64,000 nucleotides of DNA from CBDHFN01 sp965262605. Lineage in GTDB: Bacteria > Pseudomonadota > Alphaproteobacteria > JASGCL01. The DNA is taken from the NCBI GenBank assembly GCA_965262605.1, contig CBDHFN010000002.1:124001-188000 (forward strand). Reading direction: 5' to 3'. Position 1 is the stretch's first letter, and the number at the start of each line of letters is the position of its first letter. Below the pieces are notes generated by a model. That model was not told the origin of the DNA. It ran no database searches and saw only the letters and a program-made list of their open reading frames with translations. Shown here piece after piece: positions 1 to 8,569 of the stretch. The position numbers and the translations under genes were made by a program.

Positions 1-2642
1 GACAAGCCACCGCCCATTTCTGACATTGCCGTATGCACACCCATCGGCAGATTTTTTAAATCTTCTTCCATGCCTGCGCGGATTAACGCCTTTTGCGCTT
101 CATCAACTCCACCAAACATGGCACCTGCCAAGACATTTTCAATAATCGTGCCGGGAATAATTTGTGAAGATTGCAAAACCACGCCTAATTGTTTGCGTAA
201 TTCAAAAATATCAATGGAATCAATATTGACACCATCATAATATATATTTCCGCTTTGGCAATATTCAAAACCCAATAATAAGCGCATCACCGTTGATTTG
301 CCTGCCCCCGATTCACCCGCAAAAGCAACATATGAACCAGCTTTGATTTTAAAAGATAAATCTTTAATTACTGCGGGAATATCTGGCGAATATGAAAATG
401 AAACATCGCGAAATTCAATATCGCCGTGCAAATTACCAATATTCGTATTGCCCGCGCTTTTTTCAATGGCATGTTCAGTGATTGGCTTGATTCGTTCATA
501 TAAAGGTAATAATTCAATTAAATGGGTTGCCGTCATTGCTGTGCTTAAAACTGCCGATAAAAATTGCCCAAAAGCCGAATTAAAAGCAATAAAATCCCCG
601 ACATTAAATTTAGAAGGCGCACCATCAGCACCAACTTTTAATACCACCAAAGCAACATACATTAACAACGCGATATTTGCCAAATTATCCGCCATTTCGT
701 TAAATAATTTCGCCCAAACATCAAGCCTTTGGGCTTTGTAATAGAGCGATTTTTGTTTGTGAAATAATTCGCTAAATTTCTTAAACGCAAAATTTTCACG
801 ATTGGCGACGCGAACTTTTGGTATCATGCTTAATAATTGATAGGTAAAACCTTCAAGCTTACCCGAATTCATCATAAAGGCGCGTCTTGCCGGTAATTGA
901 ATTTTTGCTAAAATATAGCTGACAAGCACAACAAAAATTGTGATAACAAGCATAAAAGTCATTAATTCGCGCGAATAATAAAACATCACCACCAAATTAA
1001 CCAGCCCCGAAAATACCGCCGTCAAGCTTCCCATCGCGCTACCCGTCATCATCTCACGCATTCTATCCACGCCGCTTGCCCTGTCAACTATATCGCCCGC
1101 AGTATATTTACTGAAAAAATTAATCGGTAATTTTAATAACCGCCCCCAAACTGCCGATTCAACATACATACCCATGCGGCTTGAACTTCGCAAAAATGTT
1201 ATTGACATGATAAATTGAAAACCAAGCTTGCCAATCCCCGCGCCCAATAACGAAAACACGGCGACATGGAACATGTTTAAGTCAACTTTAGGTAAATATT
1301 GCGTTAATACTTTACTGGTCATAATTGGGGTTAATATGCCCAACAAGCCAACTAAAATAACAACAAATGCCACGCGCATAAAATTACCCGATTGTCCGAA
1401 TAAAGCAATTTTAAAAATATCAAAAAAACTTTTAATCTCATCAGGCATTGGCGGGTAAACCATCCAGCCATTGGGGGCAATTAATTTTAATTCCGCAGGG
1501 GTTAATAATTTCGTTATGCCATTACTTGGGTCTATGACATGATAATCACCACCCTTATTTATCATTAAAATTGGGCGCAAATCATCAATATAAACCGACA
1601 TAATATAGCCCGAATCCATTTTAATCCATTTTGAATCGCGATTAATTCTGATTTGGCGCATTCTTAAATTACAAATATCAAACATATTCGTAATATCAGC
1701 CTTTTGCTGCATGGCGGCGACTAATTCTTTTTGCGGGAAATTCAAGCCCATTTCAGCGCAAATTATTTTGCAAATTTGAAATTGCGCATTTTCATGGGTT
1801 AAAGATTGGCTTATATTTAATATATTCGCATTGCCCGCAATCACCGAATTTAAATTATTTAAAGCTTCGGCGGCATTTATTTCAGATTCTTCTAAATGCT
1901 TATAGGGGGTTGCCAAAGATTCATTGCGCAATAAAAATAAATATTCACGCACAATAAATAAAATATATCGGTTATAATTTGCCAAGCAATTTAACGCCAA
2001 ATCACCGTCAAGTAATTGCGTGGAAAATAATCCCGTGAATTTACAATCTTCCTCGGCTTTGATATATGACCATTGCGACAAAGGCAAAATTATTCCCAAT
2101 GGCAATTGCAAATTATGATTGGCGTAATAAGTCGCTTGTCCAGAATTAAGTTGCAACCATGTAATTGAATTATGATGCGCGCTGATAATTGTGTCTTTAT
2201 AATATAATAATTCGGTTTCTGCCTCAACTAATTCCATATTTTTAGGAACTGGGTAAAGGGCTGCAACCGCAGAATCCATAATTTGAATCCATTTTTCCAA
2301 TAAAATCACAAAATCAAACAAATCATTATCTTTTTGGTAAGATTCTAAGCTTACCTGATAAACTTTTGCGTCAAGATGCGCCACGCCAATAAATTTGACG
2401 CTTACGCCATTATTATTATTATTTTCATTAAAATTGATGGAATCGCTGGCAACACCGAAAATATACTGCCCTTTGGTTAGGCTTGTTAAATAAAATTTTG
2501 ATGCTTGTTTAACGCCATTTAATTCATAAACGATAAAAATATCAACCGCACCTTCGTCTATATACCATAATTGCATGGGTTGGTGCATATCAAAAGGGTT
2601 ATTTTGACCAGTCGCAATTGGGGATAATTCATTAAGATTCAT
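1..2642 (-). CDS. NHLM-type ABC exporter, ATP-binding/permease protein without peptidase domain (3' end off window)
   Basis: Partial: about 880 residues are visible and the C-terminus runs past base 1. A long N-terminal region of roughly 470 residues without a C39 cysteine motif precedes an ABC-transporter membrane domain and a nucleotide-binding domain. The Walker A reads GESGAGKSTVMR, encoded around 280-330. The protein is cut just as the signature loop begins (MSEMGGGLS). The start is ATG at 2642, three bases after the stop of the peptidase-type exporter. In NHLM bacteriocin loci a second, peptidase-less ABC protein of this size with an acidic N-terminal region normally accompanies the C39-type one. 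The pair therefore probably acts together in exporting the NHLP-type product. Family assignment rests on architecture and context. Confidence 0.85.
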   Translation of the reverse strand, partial: MNLNELSPIATGQNNPFDMHQPMQLWYIDEGAVDIFIVYELNGVKQASKFYLTSLTKGQYIFGVASDSINFNENNNNNGVSVKFIGVAHLDAKVYQVSLESYQKDNDLFDFVILLEKWIQIMDSAVAALYPVPKNMELVEAETELLYYKDTIISAHHNSITWLQLNSGQATYYANHNLQLPLGIILPLSQWSYIKAEEDCKFTGLFSTQLLDGDLALNCLANYNRYILFIVREYLFLLRNESLATPYKHLEESEINAAEALNNLNSVIAGNANILNISQSLTHENAQFQICKIICAEMGLNFPQKELVAAMQQKADITNMFDICNLRMRQIRINRDSKWIKMDSGYIMSVYIDDLRPILMINKGGDYHVIDPSNGITKLLTPAELKLIAPNGWMVYPPMPDEIKSFFDIFKIALFGQSGNFMRVAFVVILVGLLGILTPIMTSKVLTQYLPKVDLNMFHVAVFSLLGAGIGKLGFQFIMSITFLRSSSRMGMYVESAVWGRLLKLPINFFSKYTAGDIVDRASGVDRMREMMTGSAMGSLTAVFSGLVNLVVMFYYSRELMTFMLVITIFVVLVSYILAKIQLPARRAFMMNSGKLEGFTYQLLSMIPKVRVANRENFAFKKFSELFHKQKSLYYKAQRLDVWAKLFNEMADNLANIALLMYVALVVLKVGADGAPSKFNVGDFIAFNSAFGQFLSAVLSTAMTATHLIELLPLYERIKPITEHAIEKSAGNTNIGNLHGDIEFRDVSFSYSPDIPAVIKDLSFKIKAGSYVAFAGESGAGKSTVMRLLLGFEYCQSGNIYYDGVNIDSIDIFELRKQLGVVLQSSQIIPGTIIENVLAGAMFGGVDEAQKALIRAGMEEDLKNLPMGVHTAMSEMGGGL

Positions 2643-2645
2643 TGT

Positions 2646-4868
2646 TTAACTCGATAATAATTTATAATAATATTGCTTTAAGTCTACTAATTCTTGATGC
2701 GTGCCGCGTTCAACAATTTCGCCATTTTTAAAAACATTAATTTCATCGGATTCGCGCAAAGTGCTTAAACGATGGGAAACAACAATGGTGGTGCAACCCA
2801 GTAAGCGAATATTTTTTTCAACTTCTAATTCTGTAATAGGGTCAAGCGCGGCGGTTGCTTCGTCCAATACTAAAATTGATGGGCGGGCAACAATTGCCCG
2901 TGCAATTTCTAATCTTTGTTTTTGTCCGCCCGAAAAATTTGAACCATGTTCATAAACTTCGCCATTCACGCGTCCTTTTAATTTATTAATTTCTTTTTCA
3001 ATGCACGCAACTTCAATTGCCTTGGAAATATCCCTATCGCTAACATCATCTTTCCATAAGACTAAATTTTCCTTGACCGTGCCCGAAAATAATTGAATAT
3101 TTTGGTCAACAAAAGCCAAGCTATTGGCAAACATATTATTGGGTATATCGTGCATTGGTATGCCGTCAAATAATATTTGCCCCTCCCATGGTTGATATAA
3201 ACCGGTAATTAATTTGATTAAAGTTGATTTACCACTTCCCGAAGAACCAACAAACGAAACGCGCTTGCCGGGTTCAATTACCATTGAAAGATTTTTAATA
3301 ATCGGCGGTGCATCGGGCGTATAGCCAAATGTAACATTGCGAAATTCAATATGCCCCATTAATTTACCCAATGGCAAAGTTTGTGAAATTTCATCCATTC
3401 GTTGCTTTAATTTATTTGCATCAGTGTCAATTGCCCGCACATGCCTTGGGTCGCGCTTATATTTATAAACATCATTGACCGAAGTTATTTTTGCTTGAAT
3501 AGATTGCAATTTCGTGCCTAAACTGACAAAATGCGAAATGGGGCCCGTAAAACTGCTTGCCAATGAATTAAAAGCAATCACACCGCCCATGGTAATTGCG
3601 CCGTCCAAAAATCTTAATCCCCCAACCCATAAAATCGTAAAAGTAATTAGCGACGAAATAAATTGCGGCACAAGATTTAAAATATTGCTGAATATTTGAA
3701 TGCTTTGATTCGTATTAATTACCTTGGCATGAGTTCCCGCCCATTTTTGAAAAAATGCAGCTTCAAGTCCCGTGGATTTTATAGTTTCAATAATATTTAT
3801 GCCCGCAACCGAAAACCCTGAAAGCGCATTTTGTGCCTTCATAATTCTTTGCGACATATCTTTTTGCTTGCGATTAATCACCATTAAAACGATAAAATTA
3901 ATCACACTTAGCCCAATAACTGGCGCCGCAATATAAGGGTCAAACGCAATTAAAATGCCCCCAAATAAAATCACTTGAAATAACATTACAAAGCTTGCGG
4001 TAAAATCACTAACTACCATTTTAGCAATCTCATCATTATTACTTAATCGGTTGGCAACATCGCCAATCATTCGTTGCCCAAAAAATAAAATTGGTAATCG
4101 CATTAAATGCCATAAAAATTTGCTTGTTTCTGTAATCGCCATATGAAGTTCAAATTTTGTCAAAATTAAATTTTGATAAAATACTAATAAGCTGTTGATA
4201 ATGATGGATAAGCCCGTGCCAATTAAAATTACGGGCACAAAGCTTGCATCTTGTCCAGCAATTACCCTATCTATAAATTCTTGTAATAATACGGGGGATA
4301 CAATTGCTGGAATTATCAGCAAAAGCCCCAAAATAACTAAATAATTAAAATTATCATAACTGCCCGATAATTTTGAAAATAATTCTTTAACAACATTTAC
4401 CTTGCCCGCCTTGGTTTTCACAAAATCAGGTTCTGGTTCTAAGGCAAGCACTACGCCCGTATAATTTTCTTCAAATTCCAGCAATTCAACAACCCGCGGT
4501 CCAGTTGCCGGGTCGTTAAGGTAAAATTTATCGTCTTTGATGCCTTCTAAAACTAAAAAATGATTAAATCCCCAAAATACAATCATGGGAAATGGCAAAT
4601 TAAAAAGACTGGGTATTTCGTATCTAAATCCCTTGGTTTTTAGCTTATTTTCTCTTGCTGCGTATAAAATATTACTCATACGCGAACCATCGCGGGTAAT
4701 TTTACATTGCAAGCGCATTTCTTCTAAGGGAATCCATCGCCCATAATGCGCCAAAACTATCGTCAATGACGCCGCCCCGCATTCGGTTGCCTCCATTTGC
4801 AGGACGGTCGGAGTTTTAACTCTGCCGCCTTTTCGGCTAATATTCGGGGTGAATCCGTTATTATTCAT
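2646..4868 (-). CDS. NHLM-type ABC exporter with C39 peptidase domain
   Basis: Inner-membrane exporter that in this family removes the leader and pumps out the core peptide. Residues 20-150 form a C39 cysteine peptidase: Gln24, catalytic Cys30 in ATECGAAS, His103 in NHFLVLEG and Asp119 in NDPATG are all present, so it should be active. A multi-pass membrane domain spans about 170-450. The ATPase domain follows, with Walker A GSSGSGKST at 541-549, signature NFSGGQKQR at 644-652, Walker B ILVLDEATAALD at 665-676 and the switch histidine in VVSHR. Length (740) fits peptidase-type exporters. It overlaps the HlyD gene upstream by 8 bases and is followed at 3 bases by the second ABC gene, so the three are translationally coupled. 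The only candidate substrate in view is the 76-residue NHLP peptide. Confidence 0.93.
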   Translation of the reverse strand: MNNNGFTPNISRKGGRVKTPTVLQMEATECGAASLTIVLAHYGRWIPLEEMRLQCKITRDGSRMSNILYAARENKLKTKGFRYEIPSLFNLPFPMIVFWGFNHFLVLEGIKDDKFYLNDPATGPRVVELLEFEENYTGVVLALEPEPDFVKTKAGKVNVVKELFSKLSGSYDNFNYLVILGLLLIIPAIVSPVLLQEFIDRVIAGQDASFVPVILIGTGLSIIINSLLVFYQNLILTKFELHMAITETSKFLWHLMRLPILFFGQRMIGDVANRLSNNDEIAKMVVSDFTASFVMLFQVILFGGILIAFDPYIAAPVIGLSVINFIVLMVINRKQKDMSQRIMKAQNALSGFSVAGINIIETIKSTGLEAAFFQKWAGTHAKVINTNQSIQIFSNILNLVPQFISSLITFTILWVGGLRFLDGAITMGGVIAFNSLASSFTGPISHFVSLGTKLQSIQAKITSVNDVYKYKRDPRHVRAIDTDANKLKQRMDEISQTLPLGKLMGHIEFRNVTFGYTPDAPPIIKNLSMVIEPGKRVSFVGSSGSGKSTLIKLITGLYQPWEGQILFDGIPMHDIPNNMFANSLAFVDQNIQLFSGTVKENLVLWKDDVSDRDISKAIEVACIEKEINKLKGRVNGEVYEHGSNFSGGQKQRLEIARAIVARPSILVLDEATAALDPITELEVEKNIRLLGCTTIVVSHRLSTLRESDEINVFKNGEIVERGTHQELVDLKQYYYKLLSS

Positions 4869-6117
4869 AGATTTTTAACCATTTACGCAAAGTTGGTAAT
4901 ACCAAAGTTATGGGCGCACGGCGTTCAATTTCCACTTCGGCATTAATCACGGTGCCCGTGCTTATAACTATATCTTTCGCTTTTTTGGAAGTCCATTTAT
5001 ATCCACTTGCGGTTTCTTTATCTTCCAGTAAGCGCACTTTAATCGCAAATGGCGGTCCATCTTTGGTTAAGCCTTGCGCCAATTCCTCCGACCCAAGTTG
5101 CTTTTCAATCGCTGATTTAGAAACTGGAAATTCGGATATATCCTCCACAACCCCTTCTACGCGCCCTAAGTCTTCTTTGGTGGATTTGCTCATTTCAACT
5201 AAGACGCGGTTGCCCTTTTGAATTTTTTTACCCACATCAGAACCAACATATGCCAATATTTCTAAGCCCTTGCCATCAGTGGCAACCCGCAATAAATTCG
5301 TGCCCTGCCTTACCAATTGTCCTTGGCTTGCCGATATTTCCGTGACCACGCCTGAAATTGGTGATTTAATTGATTCGGTTTGTTTCAATCTTAATTCTGT
5401 TTCTTTTAATTGCGCCAAAGCCTGCTGATAGCGTTGTTCGGCTTGCGTTATTTGTTGCGTGCCTTGGCTTTTATTACGCAATTCATTTAACTTAATTTCT
5501 TCTAACCTGCCATGTAATTGGTTAAAGTTAGACAAAAGCTGATTGTAATTTTGCTTGGTTTGCTCTAACTGCGAAGCCACAATTACTTTTTCTTTTACTA
5601 ATTGCTCTTCATTTGCCATTCGGTTTTTCAAAATTTCCAAATTTTTTGCTGCCAACGCGATTTCTTCATTAACTCTTGAAGCCGTATTCGCATTATTTTG
5701 CTGCGAAATTGATTCTTCGGTTTTTTGGCTGGCGCGCATGGCGTTTAATGCCGCAAGCTGTGCATCTGCCTCTAATCGTTGCGATTGAAGCCGTTGAGTC
5801 GTTTCGGCTTGCGCAACCACGGCAATTACTTCGTCTTTTTGAATTTGTTGCCCTTTGACAATTCTAAATTCGCTTAAACCGCCCTCGGCAGTTGATAAGA
5901 CACTAAATACTTGGGCATTTTGATTCATAACCATGCCTTGCGCAGGAACACGGGTTGCGATTCTGCCGATAAATCCCCACGAAATTAAAATAACGGCGCC
6001 CGCAATAAAAACGACCAAAAACATCCAATCCACAAGCCTTACAATACTCACAACATCATCGCCGCGTTCGGGAGAGTTTAATTTAGCCATTGCTTGTTTT
6101 CTGAATAAATCGCTCAT
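4861..6117 (-). CDS. HlyD-family periplasmic adaptor of NHLM export system
   Basis: Membrane-fusion protein linking the inner-membrane ABC exporter to the outer-membrane channel. A short cytoplasmic N-terminus is followed by one membrane helix (about residues 30-50) and a lipoyl-like half (EVIAVVAQAET). A long heptad-rich coiled-coil hairpin rich in Gln, Leu and Glu spans roughly 95-250. The second lipoyl half (SIKSPISGVVTEI) and a beta-rich C-terminal region complete it. Length 418 is usual for type I secretion adaptors. It starts 5 bases after the TolC-like gene ends and overlaps the C39 exporter gene by 8 bases, placing it inside the export operon. Exact subfamily is inferred from neighbours. 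Confidence 0.92.
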   Translation of the reverse strand: MSDLFRKQAMAKLNSPERGDDVVSIVRLVDWMFLVVFIAGAVILISWGFIGRIATRVPAQGMVMNQNAQVFSVLSTAEGGLSEFRIVKGQQIQKDEVIAVVAQAETTQRLQSQRLEADAQLAALNAMRASQKTEESISQQNNANTASRVNEEIALAAKNLEILKNRMANEEQLVKEKVIVASQLEQTKQNYNQLLSNFNQLHGRLEEIKLNELRNKSQGTQQITQAEQRYQQALAQLKETELRLKQTESIKSPISGVVTEISASQGQLVRQGTNLLRVATDGKGLEILAYVGSDVGKKIQKGNRVLVEMSKSTKEDLGRVEGVVEDISEFPVSKSAIEKQLGSEELAQGLTKDGPPFAIKVRLLEDKETASGYKWTSKKAKDIVISTGTVINAEVEIERRAPITLVLPTLRKWLKIYE

Positions 6118-6121
6118 GTTA

Positions 6122-7561
6122 TTAGTATCCTCGTTGAATTAAAGTGAATAGGCTTGGCATATTCTGCCATGCCGCATTTTCCATCGCTTCGCTTACTTTG
6201 TAGTTAAATTCATTATCAATTCCGAATAAAGACGAATTTAACACCCCTATTCTGCCCAAAATTTCATAATGATATTTAATTTTATCAATACGGGATTGTT
6301 CCAAATAAACTTGCACATTAATTAATTCTTTTTCTGCTTCTAAAACATCTATTACTAATTTTAAGCCTAAATTTTTCTGCTTGCGAATCGTGTCAAGCGA
6401 AATTTCTGCCGATTTAACGGCAACCTCATAGGCTTTAATTTGCGATTCGGCATTTAAATAATTGGCGTAAGCTTTTTTAATATCGCGGGTAAGTTCGCGT
6501 TCCGTTTTTAATAGGCTTTGTTCTTCCTTACGCATGGCTTCGTATTTTTGATTAATTTGCGCCGAAGAGCTTGGATTATATAAAGGAATCGTTAATTGCG
6601 CACCGATTGTTTTTGTAAGATTTCGGCTTGCCGATTCGGGGGCAGTGCCACGAGTTTTTGTTATGGAGCGTTGGTCGTCAATACTTGCGGACAAATCAAT
6701 TTTTACTCCAAATTCCAATAAAGCCACTTGATATTCAGATTTAGATGCTAAATATCCATAATAAGAAGCAAGGCGATAGCTACTATTTTCATGGGCTTGC
6801 TTAACTAAACTTGTTTCGTTTTTCTCAAATTCTCCCAGCGCATTTAAAAGCTCCAGTGCTTCAAAATTATTCTGTCCATAATATGCCACAAATTCCGCCA
6901 AAGCTTGTTCGCCTTGCAATTTACCAGTTGTAAGGTCTGCATCGGCAATTGCTAAACGCGCACGGGATTGTTCTAAATCCGAAATACTTGCATCATCAAT
7001 TTCAAATTTTCGGTTGATATTATTAAAATTTTCTAACAATGAATTATAGCTTGCAATGCGGTGATTAATAATTTTTGAAGTTTTAATTAATTCCAAATAA
7101 GCATTCGTGGCACCAATAATAAATTGAATTTCGGCGGATTTAAAAGTATAAAATGCTTGTTGCGCATTTTTAATCGTTCGGTTAAATTGCTCCACATCAC
7201 GAAAATTATTAAAAATATTATATGATAAATCAATACCATTTTTCCAGCCGTGGTTTATATTGCTGGGATTGACATAGCTACTATTTATTCCAGTAAAGAA
7301 ATTTGAATGATTTGTTGCTTCACGCGGGTTTTGGTTGGAAGATTGCACGCCCGAAGAAAAATTAATAGTCGGCAAGAATGCCGCTGTCGCCGAACTTTCA
7401 TACAAGGCACTGCCTGATAACTGGTGAAAGGCTTCCGTTAATGTCGGATGCGTTTTATACGCTTGCTGTAAATAAGATTTAAAATCCAATGAGTGCATTG
7501 GTTTTAAAATTATCACGGACGATATTAAATAGCCTAAAAGCTTTAATTTGAAATTTTTCAT
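6122..7561 (-). CDS. TolC-family outer-membrane efflux protein
   Basis: Outer-membrane channel for type I secretion. A signal peptide (basic start MKNFKLK, then a hydrophobic stretch ending near residue 25) precedes two TolC-like repeats rich in coiled coil, for example the region with SDLEQSRARLAIADADLTTG and the second with RKQKNLGLKLVIDVLEAEKE. The open frame extends to 7615. The added 18 codons lie over a rho-independent terminator and give no better signal sequence, so ATG at 7561 is chosen, giving 479 residues. It lies between the NHLP precursor and the HlyD adaptor, completing an envelope-spanning exporter. Having the outer-membrane component inside an NHLM locus means the complex need not borrow a shared TolC. 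Confidence 0.9.
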   Translation of the reverse strand: MKNFKLKLLGYLISSVIILKPMHSLDFKSYLQQAYKTHPTLTEAFHQLSGSALYESSATAAFLPTINFSSGVQSSNQNPREATNHSNFFTGINSSYVNPSNINHGWKNGIDLSYNIFNNFRDVEQFNRTIKNAQQAFYTFKSAEIQFIIGATNAYLELIKTSKIINHRIASYNSLLENFNNINRKFEIDDASISDLEQSRARLAIADADLTTGKLQGEQALAEFVAYYGQNNFEALELLNALGEFEKNETSLVKQAHENSSYRLASYYGYLASKSEYQVALLEFGVKIDLSASIDDQRSITKTRGTAPESASRNLTKTIGAQLTIPLYNPSSSAQINQKYEAMRKEEQSLLKTERELTRDIKKAYANYLNAESQIKAYEVAVKSAEISLDTIRKQKNLGLKLVIDVLEAEKELINVQVYLEQSRIDKIKYHYEILGRIGVLNSSLFGIDNEFNYKVSEAMENAAWQNMPSLFTLIQRGY

Positions 7562-7571
7562 TTTTAAATAT

Positions 7572-7606
7572 ACAAAAAATAGCTTTGATGCAAGCACCAA
7601 AGCTAT
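7572..7606 (-). terminator. Rho-independent terminator or attenuator after the NHLP precursor gene
   Basis: On the minus strand a 9-bp perfect stem (ATAGCTTTG pairing with CAAAGCTAT, 10-base loop) is followed directly by a T run. It lies 14 bases past the precursor stop and ahead of the TolC-like gene. It probably lets the short precursor message accumulate, with partial readthrough into the exporter genes. Confidence 0.8.
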
Positions 7607-7619
7607 CCGTTGCAATTAA

Positions 7620-7850
7620 TTACACATTAGGTAATACGATATGGATTTTATCTTGTGTATTTACCAATAATTTCACTGTTACGCCTTCGGGCAATTTCAT
7701 GCCAGCGGCTTTAAGCGTGCCAGTGGGATCTTTGTCCATTTTCGCTTTAAAATCAGGATCGCCGTAATATCTTGCAATCACATCAGAATAAATTTTCTGA
7801 CCTTCGCTGAATTCTGATTCTGAAACTTTTGTTAAATCTACTTTCGCCAT
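7620..7850 (-). CDS. NHLP leader-type RiPP precursor-like peptide, no core region
   Basis: 76-residue soluble peptide matching the nitrile hydratase alpha-subunit-like leader (NHLP) family. It has an acidic helical first half, then DPDF at 31-34, DP at 41-42, a Gly before the turn, LPEGVTVKLL at 53-62 and the closing NTQDKIHIVLP at 64-74. Such leaders normally guide modifying enzymes and are cut by a C39-type exporter after a Gly-Gly. Here the reading frame stops two residues after VLP, with no Gly-Gly and no core. It may be a stand-alone leader acting in trans, a carrier, or itself the exported molecule. It has its own promoter, a strong ribosome binding site (AAGGAG, 7 bases before ATG) and a terminator, as expected for an abundant precursor, and it sits directly ahead of the exporter genes. 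Confidence 0.85.
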   Translation of the reverse strand: MAKVDLTKVSESEFSEGQKIYSDVIARYYGDPDFKAKMDKDPTGTLKAAGMKLPEGVTVKLLVNTQDKIHIVLPNV

Positions 7851-7887
7851 TTTTTTCTCCTTATGGTTAAATCTGTAATAGTTTTTA

Positions 7888-7908
7888 ATTCAATTCTAAT
7901 AATTGAAT
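7888..7908. promoter_or_regulatory. Perfect palindrome at transcription start of the NHLP gene (operator candidate)
   Basis: Eight-base arms ATTCAATT and AATTGAAT are separated by CTAAT. The element lies immediately downstream of the predicted -10 box, where a bound repressor would block transcription. No regulator gene is in the locus, so the protein that might bind is unknown. Confidence 0.45.
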
Positions 7909-7914
7909 AAATTA

Positions 7915-7943
7915 TTAATAAATAAATTTTAACGCATTGTCAA
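7915..7943 (-). promoter_or_regulatory. Sigma70-type promoter for NHLP precursor operon
   Basis: TTGACA (7938-7943, minus strand), 17-base spacer, TATTAA (7915-7920). The -35 box is a perfect consensus and the -10 matches 4 of 6. It separates the precursor-exporter unit from the 141-residue gene upstream. Confidence 0.6.
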
Positions 7944-8024
7944 ATGTATTTTAATGAATATTTATAAATTACAACTGATTACCAAAAAGAATATTATTGC
8001 CAATATAGTGAAAAAATATTGATT

Positions 8025-8450
8025 TTAAATGAATTTTAACGCATCATCTGGAATTTCATGGTCATTTTTACAAAATATCATAGAAATTTTTTCAAAATCG
8101 TCGCTTGATTTGCCTAACGAAAAATTTAAAATATTTCGTTGCCCAATTGAAATTAAATTATTTTGGGTTAAAAATTCAACTATGTCTGATTTTAGTTCAT
8201 GATTTTTACCGCTAAATATTGCAATAATTTTTGGGTGATTTAAAATCCATTCATTATCTGCTTTATTATCTAAGGTTGATAATAATTGAATAACATCATG
8301 GCTTATGTCATGGCGCACCAGCATCCAAATTTGATTGACTGAATCGCGGTCAAGGATATTTCTGTCCGCCAAAGCACGCAACGCGTGAATGCTTGACAAG
8401 GCTGCATTACGAACTTCGTGATTTTGCCATATTTCATTAGTGTTTGTCAT
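8025..8450 (-). CDS. Hypothetical protein, 141 residues, beside NHLP locus
   Basis: I do not recognise this protein. It is predicted soluble, with no signal peptide or membrane segment, and largely helical. Two halves look loosely alike: NEIWQNHEVRNAAL near the start and NEWILNHPKIIAIF near the middle, each followed by further helices. This suggests a small helical-repeat fold, though that is only an impression. It has a good ribosome binding site (AAGGGAA) ahead of ATG at 8450. It lies between the caspase-like gene and the NHLP precursor on the same strand, so a role in the locus (immunity, regulation or chaperoning of the precursor) is possible but unproven. Confidence 0.75.
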   Translation of the reverse strand: MTNTNEIWQNHEVRNAALSSIHALRALADRNILDRDSVNQIWMLVRHDISHDVIQLLSTLDNKADNEWILNHPKIIAIFSGKNHELKSDIVEFLTQNNLISIGQRNILNFSLGKSSDDFEKISMIFCKNDHEIPDDALKFI

Positions 8451-8569
8451 TTTGTTTCCCTTAAATTTGTTGAGGTTTATATTTTAGGTTTAAATTAATT
8501 ACCCGCAAATTTCAATATGTCCACCAACAAATAGATAAAATTTTATGAATACCCTGAACGCCAATTTAC

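Noticed and set aside
298..741. Plus-strand frame of 147 codons opposite the first ABC gene
   Set aside because: It is antisense to the Walker A region of the exporter; the minus frame has full ABC motifs.
7562..7620. A core peptide hidden just after the NHLP stop codon (readthrough would give a Cys-containing stretch FGACIKAIFCIF)
   Set aside because: The same bases form the terminator hairpin, which explains them better, and the stop codon is a plain TAA with no sign of recoding.
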